Shown piece by piece: positions 1-5,895 of a DNA stretch of 8,404 bases (position 1 is its first letter; each line of letters begins with the position of its first letter). Under the pieces are notes generated by a model. That model had not been told where the DNA came from. It saw only the letters and a list, made by a program, of their open reading frames with translations, and did no database searches. Source of the DNA: Polyangiaceae bacterium (lineage in GTDB: Bacteria; Myxococcota_A; Polyangia; Polyangiales; Polyangiaceae); the NCBI GenBank assembly GCA_022447485.1, contig JAKVCH010000113.1, positions 1 to 8,404 on the forward strand, read 5' to 3'. The translations under genes were made by a program, and so were the position numbers.

Positions 1-1
1 A

Positions 2-841
2 CAAGGTTTAATTCATCTCGGCTCTACTGGCTCTACTGGCTCTACTGGCTCTACTGGCTCTACTGGCTCTACTGGCTCTACTGGCGCTTCGAAGGCCTCG
101 TCACAGAAAAGAGCAAAAAGCACCGAAAGAATACGCCGGGCCGCATCGTGTTCTTCGTCGCCTTCTCAACAACAGAAGCAAGCCTTTCGTTCAGAAGACA
201 CTCTCTCAGCAGTAGATTACTGGGGGCATGTATTTGATTCAGGTCAATTACCCCCAGGACAGCTGATTGAATTCAGAATGAAGTATCAATTTGGCTTGGG
301 AACTCGTCTCGCGCTCAATTGCTGTCGCGCTGCTCAAACGAATCACCGGTTTTCAGCGACTCATCGATACACGGCTCAACAAGCAGCTTCATCACCAAAA
401 GAGTCAAATTCCTGGTGTGCATGGGTTGATGCATCGAACGCCCTACACGCTCCTGGCGCTGAATTACGAGGAGTTGATCTGAATCACTTGTTAGTCATCC
501 GCCCCTCCGACGATAACCTCGAAGCCATCTGCCTACGCGTTGTCGAAGTCTCCCTATTTCCTCTCGTGGTACTCGACTTTCTCGGCTCGCCTCATGAAAC
601 ACCTCAACTCGCAGAGCGTCGCTGGTTTCGTACGTTCAAACGCATTGTTCAATATCTTGAAAAGACGCAACAAAGTGCCCTAATTCTCTCATCAAACACC
701 CAAGAATATTCTCTACCCTTGCCAGTCTCTCAGCGAGTAGAAATTGAACAGATCGGACCCGACGACATCATTTACTCTACGTCAAAGTCCAAAAACGGCC
801 TGCACTGCGAACCCACGAGGTTTTCCTTCGCCCAGTCATGA
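2..841 (+). CDS. imuA: ImuA, RecA-like mutasome accessory protein (5' end outside window)
   Basis: ImuA works with ImuB and DnaE2 in error-prone translesion synthesis during the SOS response. The frame is open from the left edge to TGA at 839-841, so the start lies upstream; the ATG at 278 is internal to the RecA-like fold and is not the start. Seen: a Gly-Ser-Thr repeat tract (20-82), a Lys/Arg/Ser/Gln-rich linker, then a RecA-like core. The core has LPPGQLIEF before a degenerate P-loop (GLGTR, 293-307), a WVDASNALHAPGAELRGVDL segment that matches the ImuA pattern 'VDa..aF.P..A...GvDL..LL..RP', a Walker-B-like PLVVLD ending at Asp 575-577, and a C-terminal KSKNG motif like the family's KSR.G tail. 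The P-loop lacks the canonical GKT/S. Its last bases overlap imuB by 4 bp (ATGA), which suggests translational coupling. SulA/RecA relatives are less likely given the imuB neighbour and the VD/RP motifs. Confidence 0.87.
   Translation, partial: QGLIHLGSTGSTGSTGSTGSTGSTGSTGASKASSQKRAKSTERIRRAASCSSSPSQQQKQAFRSEDTLSAVDYWGHVFDSGQLPPGQLIEFRMKYQFGLGTRLALNCCRAAQTNHRFSATHRYTAQQAASSPKESNSWCAWVDASNALHAPGAELRGVDLNHLLVIRPSDDNLEAICLRVVEVSLFPLVVLDFLGSPHETPQLAERRWFRTFKRIVQYLEKTQQSALILSSNTQEYSLPLPVSQRVEIEQIGPDDIIYSTSKSKNGLHCEPTRFSFAQS
20..82 (+). repeat. 9-bp tandem repeat, 7 perfect copies, coding (Gly-Ser-Thr)7 in imuA
   Basis: Seven identical copies of ggctctact lie head to tail, in frame with imuA, and encode Gly-Ser-Thr seven times; a further GGC and then Gly-Ala-Ser follow. 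The unit is a multiple of three, so copy-number change by slippage would lengthen or shorten a flexible linker without breaking the frame. The identity at third codon positions points to recent expansion or active slippage rather than selection on the peptide alone. The tract sits before the RecA-like core. Confidence 0.95.
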
Positions 842-2451
842 TTCAAAAAGCTCAAGACAGAAGGGTCGTTGCCGTCTTTTTTCCGCGGTTTTTTGTCGAA
901 CTGGCACAAAAAGAAGAGCTCCTTTCCACTCAAGGCGTAGCAGCGAGCAGCCAGCCTCTCGCTATCGTGATTCATCACCAACAAGGCGAGGAACAACAAC
1001 CGCAGGAGCAAATCCGAGCCGTTTCTTACGAAGCTGAACGGCTCGGGGTTTCCGTTGGACAAAGAGTCTGCGACGCAATCTCTTGTGTTGCCGACCTTCA
1101 AGTGCTCACTCTTCTCGAAGAAGATATTACTCAATCACTGCTTGAACTTGCAGAGCTTTTGCAAAAATACACCCCTCTCATCTCTGTTGAGTTACCCCAG
1201 GCAAAGAAAAAAAACCAAGACACCATTTGGCTCGATATCACAGGTAACAATCAATTATTCAGCGATGTAGATGTCGTTCAAGAAATCATCGCAACCTTCA
1301 AAGAGCGAGGACACCTTTGTTATGCAGCCGTGGCTCAAGGCCCTCGGATCGCCGGAACAATTGCTCGACACCATTGCAAACCCAATGGCCCACATTTCTT
1401 GGCCTTCAACGACTCAGACTGTCGAGACCTTTTCTTACAATCGCCGATAACGGCTCTGCCGTTGGCCGCGAAAGACACGGTTTTTTTAGCCAAGCTAGGG
1501 CTCCACAACTTATTCCAACTTCAAGAGTTGCCCTCCTCAACCTTGAGCTCTCGTATTGGAAAACAAGCCCAAGACGTAGTGCAGCTTCTCCGCGGGGAAG
1601 ACCCTCTCCAGGGTATCCCCTGTACATTTCCTAAGGAAATCACCAGCTCAACATCTTGGGAAGAGCCCGAAGAGAATAGCGCCAGTATTTTCAAGTATCT
1701 AGAACCTCTACTTCATCAACTTTCTGAAAGACTTCAGGGCAGAGCAGAGGGCGTAACAACACTCTCTCTTCATCTTTTCTACGATGCCTCAATCTCTCGG
1801 TTACTTGGTACTCCTCTTCGAAAGATAATTGACTTCCAATTCACAACTCCCGTTTACCGCCAAGTGGACCTGGAGCGATTTATTGGCAACAGATTAAAAA
1901 GCCAACAGCTCCAAGCTCCAGTCACAGCGCTGCAGCTCACGGCTAGCGATCTCAGAGAACAAGGACGAGAACAACTGAACTTGGAGCAGAGAGGAGAGAT
2001 CCGCCCCCAAGGGGAATTACCTCTATTCTTCAACGAACTCGAGGTAGAGGCAGGAGTCGACTCTTTCGGAACCTTCACCTGTGCCAACAACCATCGACCA
2101 GAAGAACGAGCCAAGCTGAGCTTTCCTCGAGTTCTGCCCTCCCGTCGCAAAGATCGATCACCCTCGACAAGTCCTTGCGATCAAGCCACACGCCTCTACC
2201 ACCCAGCATTGCCAGTTTCAGGAGATCTCAGCTTAGGCCAGCTCTTATCTCTGAACGCCTGCGTCTATAAAATAGTAAGAGTTCAATTTGCAGAACGCCT
2301 TTCATCGATTGAATGGTGGAAAGATCATGCCATTAGCCGAGACTATTATTGGATCTGGTTAGAATTATTGGGACATAACTCCGGTTTTCGAGGGCTCTTT
2401 TATCGCCAACCCAATACGGGCCAATGCTTTCTTCATGGGCTCTGCGATTAA
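838..2451 (+). CDS. imuB: ImuB, non-catalytic Y-family DNA polymerase homologue
   Basis: ImuB is the hub of the mutasome: it is a polymerase-dead Y-family protein that binds the beta clamp and contacts ImuA and DnaE2. At 537 aa it is of usual length. The N-terminal palm strand reads VVAVFFPRFFVELA (residues 10-23), where active DinB proteins have the metal-binding Asp of 'hhhDhDxFF'. The SIDE-box region is replaced by a loop ending in the ImuB-typical WLDITGNNQLF (131-141). Both catalytic acidic sites therefore appear to be missing, as is normal for ImuB. A helix-hairpin-helix-like segment follows (LAKLGLHNLFQLQELP). The C-terminus has the characteristic RDYYWIWLE ... GLFYR ... CFLHGL signature. 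Candidate clamp-binding motifs are QLNLE (379-383) and ELPLF (393-397). The ATG start overlaps the imuA stop by 4 bp and has no good Shine-Dalgarno, so coupled translation is likely. Confidence 0.93.
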   Translation: MIQKAQDRRVVAVFFPRFFVELAQKEELLSTQGVAASSQPLAIVIHHQQGEEQQPQEQIRAVSYEAERLGVSVGQRVCDAISCVADLQVLTLLEEDITQSLLELAELLQKYTPLISVELPQAKKKNQDTIWLDITGNNQLFSDVDVVQEIIATFKERGHLCYAAVAQGPRIAGTIARHHCKPNGPHFLAFNDSDCRDLFLQSPITALPLAAKDTVFLAKLGLHNLFQLQELPSSTLSSRIGKQAQDVVQLLRGEDPLQGIPCTFPKEITSSTSWEEPEENSASIFKYLEPLLHQLSERLQGRAEGVTTLSLHLFYDASISRLLGTPLRKIIDFQFTTPVYRQVDLERFIGNRLKSQQLQAPVTALQLTASDLREQGREQLNLEQRGEIRPQGELPLFFNELEVEAGVDSFGTFTCANNHRPEERAKLSFPRVLPSRRKDRSPSTSPCDQATRLYHPALPVSGDLSLGQLLSLNACVYKIVRVQFAERLSSIEWWKDHAISRDYYWIWLELLGHNSGFRGLFYRQPNTGQCFLHGLCD

Positions 2452-2470
2452 GCTAAGATACAATCACACC

Positions 2471-3235
2471 ATGGCACTTTCACTCGGAGTCCTCAGTCAT
2501 GCGGTTGCTGAAACTCTTCGCATTAGCTTACCCGCTATGCGTAAAAGCAGACGCGGCACGTTGACGCGCCAAGAATGTGATGCCTCGCTCGTATCTTGGG
2601 CAAATAAAATTCTCATCCGGGCCCGTGTCGAACTACATGTCGAAGGACAAGAAAACCTCAATCCACTCCTTGCACCCCAAGCAGCTGACGCGAGCACAGA
2701 CTTCTTAAGCGCCATTATCGTCAGCAACCATCTCTCTCTCTACGATATTCCTGTCATTTACTCGGCGCTGCCTCTCTCGCTGCGCATGGCGGCCAAAAAG
2801 AGTATCTTTAAGATTCCGATTTGGGGTAGTGCCCTGCGCGCGGCTGGATTTGTTTCGATTGACCGAAAATCACCTGAGAAGGCGCGGGCGAACCTACAGC
2901 TTGCCGGAGCCACAATCCGCGACAGGCAAATTTCTCTCTATATCGCTCCCGAAGGCACGCGAAGCAAAACAGGCAAAATACAAAGGTTCAAGCGTGGAGC
3001 GTTTGAGCTAGCTCTGGCCACCGGACTGCCTGTTCTCCCCATTGCCCTCCAGGGAACAGAAGGAGTTCATAAAAAAGGAGCATTGAAGATTCACTTCGAC
3101 CAAACCGTCTCCTTAAAGATTCTTCCTCTGATCTCAGCCCAAGGGTTCAAAGACTCCCGGGCAATGGCCGACCATGTCCAAAACGCAATATCCCTCGCGC
3201 GCTCTTCCTCCGAGGAGAAAGGGCTGACCAAATAA
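2471..3235 (+). CDS. plsC: 1-acyl-sn-glycerol-3-phosphate acyltransferase (PlsC family)
   Basis: This enzyme adds the second acyl chain to lysophosphatidic acid to make phosphatidic acid, at the inner face of the cytoplasmic membrane. All four acyltransferase blocks are visible (numbering from ATG 2471): NHLSLYD with catalytic His87 and Asp92 (HX4D), FVSIDR (127-132), PEGTRS (EGTRS 161-165, glycerol-phosphate binding), and LPVLPIAL (from 186). The length of 254 aa is usual. An in-frame ATG at 2435 would add 12 residues and overlap imuB by 17 bp; neither start has a clear Shine-Dalgarno, and I prefer 2471 because the added residues look unlike a PlsC N-terminus. It lies only 19 bp after imuB in the same direction, so it may be read through from the imuAB transcript. 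Substrate choice within the PlsC family (for example lyso-ornithine lipid) cannot be settled from sequence. The gene symbol is by family. Confidence 0.88.
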   Translation: MALSLGVLSHAVAETLRISLPAMRKSRRGTLTRQECDASLVSWANKILIRARVELHVEGQENLNPLLAPQAADASTDFLSAIIVSNHLSLYDIPVIYSALPLSLRMAAKKSIFKIPIWGSALRAAGFVSIDRKSPEKARANLQLAGATIRDRQISLYIAPEGTRSKTGKIQRFKRGAFELALATGLPVLPIALQGTEGVHKKGALKIHFDQTVSLKILPLISAQGFKDSRAMADHVQNAISLARSSSEEKGLTK

Positions 3236-3320
3236 GCTGCCCCAGGAACGGCCCGCGTGAGCTCCACGACGACCTGAGAACTAAGACAACTCTTCCCGGT
3301 CAGGAGCCAGAATGAACCGG
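3236..3320. other. Short convergent intergenic region, no clear terminator
   Basis: This 85-bp gap separates the 3' ends of plsC and the desaturase gene. The only structure I see is a weak nested inverted repeat: ccggt (3296-3300) pairing with accgg (3316-3320), enclosed by acctgag (3272-3278) and ctcaggt (3333-3339, already inside the desaturase gene). No U-tract follows on either strand, so it is not a convincing Rho-independent terminator. Confidence 0.3.
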
Positions 3321-4283
3321 CTATTCAGCTGCCTCAGGTGCGACAGTCGCCTCTTCTTGCTCCTTCCAAAAGTTTGGCGCAGCGAGGCTCAACTGAGGCG
3401 GCATGGTCGATCGGCTTGCGGCGTTGCGCTCTAAGATCTTCTGATTAGGAGAGAGAGGGCGTTTGACCACCCCGACCCAATGCAACACCGTTAATACGTA
3501 ACGGTTGGGATCAATCTCCCACCACTTCCAGCCGTGAAAAGCAGCCGTTGGGTAGGCATGATGGTTACAGTGCCAATTATCACCCAAGATGAAAGGCCAG
3601 CCCCAAGGAATATTCGTCGCTCGACACGCGTCGGGTTGATACATGTCCTTATAAGGGAAAAAACCGTGTCCATGACCAACGCTGTTGATCATCATCGTCG
3701 CGTGGAATGAAAGAGCAGACGGCAGCAGCCAGTACCACACCATGGCACTCGTTCCAAAAGCCACCCAGATAGTCACCCCAAAAGCGTAAAAGATAACGGG
3801 CGCCGCAGCTTCCAGAAAAACCAACTCAGGGTACTTAAACCATTTCGATTTCTCGAGTTCGGAATGCCGCGCTTGGCCATTCCAAAGCCAGAGAATATGA
3901 GCATGGAGAAAGCTCACATTCGTGCTGTGTGGATCGACCTCGGTCTCGCAATTACGGTGATGGATATCATGCTCCAAGGACCAAGACAGAGGGCCGGTCT
4001 GGCCACTCAATGTGCCAGCTAGCCCCAAAATAAACTGAAAGACCCGACCTGTCTGAAATGAAGAATGGGAAAAATAACGATGAAAACCCATCGATACACC
4101 CATCGCCATAAAGTAATAGGAAGCTGCGACAATCCACCAATTCACCTGACTGAGGTGATCTGTAAAAAATATCGACCAAATAGCCACCGCAGGGCAAAGA
4201 CCTAATATCCAAATCACCCAAAAAGGGCCGTCTGCCCTCTGGGGAGCAAATATTTTTCTGAGTCGATGATTGAGTGCATGCAT
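3321..4283 (-). CDS. Membrane fatty acid desaturase, acyl-CoA delta-9 type
   Basis: This is an integral-membrane di-iron desaturase that introduces a cis double bond into acyl chains using O2 and an electron donor, tuning membrane fluidity. The three histidine boxes are intact (numbered from the GTG at 4292; subtract 3 for the preferred start): HRYFSH (71-76), HDIHH (108-112) and HCNHH (241-245), plus the NSVGH element (203-207) typical of stearoyl-CoA desaturase-like enzymes. Hydrophobic membrane segments lie around 24-43, 52-66, 84-100 and 158-195. Start choice: on the minus strand an AAGG at 4297-4294 sits about 10 bases before ATG 4283 but touches the GTG at 4292, so ATG 4283 (320 aa) is preferred. 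The C-terminal tail is Ala/Glu-rich and probably cytoplasmic. It is convergent with plsC and divergent from the DTW gene. Regiospecificity (delta-9) and acyl-CoA rather than phospholipid substrate are family inferences. Confidence 0.9.
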   Translation of the reverse strand: MHALNHRLRKIFAPQRADGPFWVIWILGLCPAVAIWSIFFTDHLSQVNWWIVAASYYFMAMGVSMGFHRYFSHSSFQTGRVFQFILGLAGTLSGQTGPLSWSLEHDIHHRNCETEVDPHSTNVSFLHAHILWLWNGQARHSELEKSKWFKYPELVFLEAAAPVIFYAFGVTIWVAFGTSAMVWYWLLPSALSFHATMMINSVGHGHGFFPYKDMYQPDACRATNIPWGWPFILGDNWHCNHHAYPTAAFHGWKWWEIDPNRYVLTVLHWVGVVKRPLSPNQKILERNAASRSTMPPQLSLAAPNFWKEQEEATVAPEAAE

Positions 4284-4307
4284 TTGTGTCACCTTGAGTC
4301 GCTAGAA

Positions 4308-4337
4308 GCTTCCGCCAGAAGGGCCTGAGCCGGAAGC
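4308..4337. promoter_or_regulatory. Candidate operator: 7-bp inverted repeat in the divergent intergenic region
   Basis: gcttccg (4308-4314) and cggaagc (4331-4337) are perfect inverted arms separated by 16 bp, midway between the divergent starts of the desaturase (4283) and the DTW gene (4381). The arm overlaps a gaagcttc palindrome (4305-4312), and further gaagc copies lie at 4334-4346. A dyad in the shared promoter region of a desaturase gene could bind a repressor of unsaturated fatty acid synthesis. I found no convincing -35/-10 pair, and the symmetry alone could be chance. Confidence 0.3.
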
Positions 4338-4368
4338 GTTCGAAGCCAAGCTCAGTTTATTAAAAATC

Positions 4369-4373
4369 GGAAG
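4369..4373 (+). promoter_or_regulatory. Shine-Dalgarno deciding the GTG start of the DTW gene
   Basis: GGAAG lies 7 bases before GTG 4381 but only 4 bases before the adjacent in-frame TTG at 4378. The spacing favours GTG 4381 as the start codon. Confidence 0.5.
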
Positions 4374-4380
4374 TCTTTTG

Positions 4381-5682
4381 GTGAAAAATTTGCGAATTCT
4401 CCACCAATGGCTAGGCCTGGCTCCCATGCCCGTGACCCAAGAACAAGCCGACGCTGCCCCCAGAGGCCGGGACACCTGCTACCGCTGTTTTCGCCCCCAA
4501 GCCCTCTGCTGGTGCCAAGCTCTTTCGCCAATTGAGCCCCACACCCAGATTGTCATCGTTCAACACCCTCGAGAGCAATTTCACCCTTTAAATACAGCGA
4601 GAATCGTCGAACTCTCCTTACCAAACTCGACCGTCATTCGCTCCGGTTTTCAGAATATTGAAAAAGATCTCCTCGACTTACAACTACCAAAGAATACAGC
4701 CTTGCTTTATCCCAGCCCGGACGCAATTGATCTCGAATCCATTGCAGCAGAGAAAAGGCCCGAAGCTATCGTCGTGGTCGATGGTACCTGGCACCAAGCA
4801 AAGACGCTTGTGCGCGACCTCCCAGGATTGCAACGCTACCAAAAAGTACGCTTCACGCCCCAAAGCCCCAGCGAATACCGAATCCGGAAAGAGCCGCAAC
4901 CAGACTACCTCTCGACAATTGAATCGATTGCCCTTGCTCTCGATGCGCTGAAAGAAGCGCCAGCTGTGAGCTCTAGTCTGAGAAAAAGCTTTCGCCACAT
5001 GGTCGACCTCAACCTAGCAGCGCGGAAACGCCCAGTGGGCGGCAGGACCGAAGAGCCTCGACGCAAAGTCCGTGGCAAGGTCCGCGGGCATCGCTATCCA
5101 CACCAACTCCTCCACTCAAAAGAAGACACGGTTGCACTCTACGTAGAGGGTGCAGGTCACACCTCCCAGCGCAAGGCCAAAGCCTATCGAATTCAAGAGT
5201 CAGAGCCTCTGCTCTTTCTTGCTCGTCGCGGGCAAGAGCAATGCTCGATTCTGCTGCAGACGGGGACGGTGCCCTCCCAACGATTACTCCAACAACTGCA
5301 GCTAGAAGCAACTCAACAAGAGAGGGAGGGTGTCACTCTCGAATCTGGCCTGACAGCGCTCCGTCGATTCCTCGGTGACTCGCCCACCGTGGCTTGGAAT
5401 GCCTCCACTCAAAGAATATTGGAAAACTTAGGGCTTTCTTTACCGCAGCACTTGGAGCTCAAAGGTGCCTATTGTGATTATCAGCGCTTTCAGGCTTTAC
5501 GCGAGAGCCGAGAGCCCCAACAAAAATGGGGTTCTCTTTCCAGTATCGCTTCAAACCTCAGCGAAAAAGCCCCTTCTTCAAAAAGCAGAGGGAGAGCCCA
5601 TCAACGACTGCTAGACACCCAAAACATCTACTTTTGGCTAAAAAATCAGTTCGACGCCGATCCGAATCCTTTTTTTGAATAA
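4381..5682 (+). CDS. DTW-domain tRNA-uridine aminocarboxypropyltransferase-like protein with degenerate exonuclease-like C-terminal domain
   Basis: The N-terminal half is a DTW domain, the SPOUT-like family whose E. coli member TapT makes acp3U at tRNA position 47 from S-adenosylmethionine. Seen (numbering from GTG 4381): a zinc-type Cys cluster C33-x2-C36-x6-C43-x-C45, VVVDGTWHQAK with the DxTW signature at 134-137, and SEYRIRKEP ... LSTIE (164-181) matching the family's C-terminal motif. The DTW domain ends near residue 200; a basic linker (RKVRGKVRGHR) follows. Residues about 240-433 resemble a DnaQ/RNase T-like DEDDh fold: VALYVEGAG (Exo I-like, first Asp replaced by Tyr254, Glu256 kept), VAWNAST (Exo II-like, Asn340 kept, Asp missing), and AHQRLLD (Exo III-like, His407-x4-Asp412). 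Two of the four acidic metal ligands are missing, so nuclease activity is doubtful. Family members are often near 200-250 aa; this one is 433. It sits alone between the desaturase (divergent) and dnaE2. The DTW call is firm; the C-terminal domain is an inference. Confidence 0.85.
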   Translation: MKNLRILHQWLGLAPMPVTQEQADAAPRGRDTCYRCFRPQALCWCQALSPIEPHTQIVIVQHPREQFHPLNTARIVELSLPNSTVIRSGFQNIEKDLLDLQLPKNTALLYPSPDAIDLESIAAEKRPEAIVVVDGTWHQAKTLVRDLPGLQRYQKVRFTPQSPSEYRIRKEPQPDYLSTIESIALALDALKEAPAVSSSLRKSFRHMVDLNLAARKRPVGGRTEEPRRKVRGKVRGHRYPHQLLHSKEDTVALYVEGAGHTSQRKAKAYRIQESEPLLFLARRGQEQCSILLQTGTVPSQRLLQQLQLEATQQEREGVTLESGLTALRRFLGDSPTVAWNASTQRILENLGLSLPQHLELKGAYCDYQRFQALRESREPQQKWGSLSSIASNLSEKAPSSKSRGRAHQRLLDTQNIYFWLKNQFDADPNPFFE

Positions 5683-5734
5683 AGAGCCACCTGAGAGACT
5701 CACTCATTTCAGGGCAGACAATGAAAGACAGAGC

Positions 5735-5758
5735 AGCACTGGACAAGAGTTCAGTGCT
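5735..5758. promoter_or_regulatory. SOS-box-like palindrome (candidate LexA operator) upstream of dnaE2
   Basis: agcactggac (5735-5744) and gttcagtgct (5749-5758) form 10-bp arms around a 4-bp centre (aaga), with one mismatch. The core GGAC-N4-GTTC is one base off the GAAC-N4-GTTC SOS box of Gram-positive LexA. Bases 5739-5755 match 13 of 17 positions of the Myxococcus LexA consensus as I recall it (CTRHAMRYBYGTTCAGS). dnaE2 is a classic LexA target. No U-run follows, so a terminator is unlikely. The distance to the dnaE2 start is 137 bp, rather long for an operator. Confidence 0.5.
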
Positions 5759-5880
5759 AGTCTTAAGATCCAAGCGAAACGAGAGCGCCTCTCGGCGCCG
5801 GGTTTTCCAGGGCTCTTTGGGCTCACGACTATTTTGTTTTCTTGACTGAAGGGGATCTCTCTTCGATCGAGAATGATTTT

Positions 5881-5885
5881 AGGAG
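5881..5885 (+). promoter_or_regulatory. Shine-Dalgarno of dnaE2
   Basis: AGGAG lies 10 bases before ATG 5896, a strong ribosome binding site that fixes this start. An overlapping ATG at 5873 in another frame is too early relative to it and opens only about 41 codons. Confidence 0.65.
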
Positions 5886-5895
5886 TCACGGCACA

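Larger units (their letters stand above)
5683..5895. promoter_or_regulatory. Intergenic leader region of dnaE2
   Basis: This 213-bp gap must contain the dnaE2 promoter, because the nearest upstream mutasome gene lies beyond a minus-strand gene. It holds a 24-bp palindrome at 5735-5758 (listed separately), the 8-bp palindrome cggcgccg (5793-5800) next to a gcgcc/ggcgc mini-hairpin (5785-5789 and 5794-5798), and a repeated gggctc (5810-5815 and 5819-5824). A TTGACT at 5842-5847 is a possible -35, but no good -10 stands at 16-18 bp from it. I see no Rho-independent terminator for the DTW gene and no small gene. Confidence 0.5.

Noticed and set aside
1..90. Tandem repeat as a CRISPR or replication-origin iteron array
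   Set aside because: The units are 9 bp, contiguous, without spacers, and in frame with imuA coding; they explain themselves as a Gly-Ser-Thr linker.
772..1134. Minus-strand 120-codon open frame over the imuA/imuB junction
   Set aside because: It lies opposite two well-supported coding frames, lacks any recognised motif and has no ribosome binding site I can defend.
4378..4380. TTG at 4378 as the DTW start
   Set aside because: It is in frame, but GGAAG at 4369-4373 is better spaced for the next codon, GTG 4381.
5009..5311. Minus-strand 100-codon open frame inside the DTW gene
   Set aside because: It is a shadow of the conserved plus-strand coding; no family resemblance was seen.
5735..5758. 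The palindrome as a Rho-independent terminator of the DTW gene
   Set aside because: The hairpin would be stable, but agtcttaag follows instead of a U-tract, and the stem is only moderately GC-rich.
5785..5808. gcgcc/ggcgc hairpin followed by tttt as a terminator
   Set aside because: The stem is only 5 bp and four bases (c-c-g-g-g region) separate it from a run of just four T.
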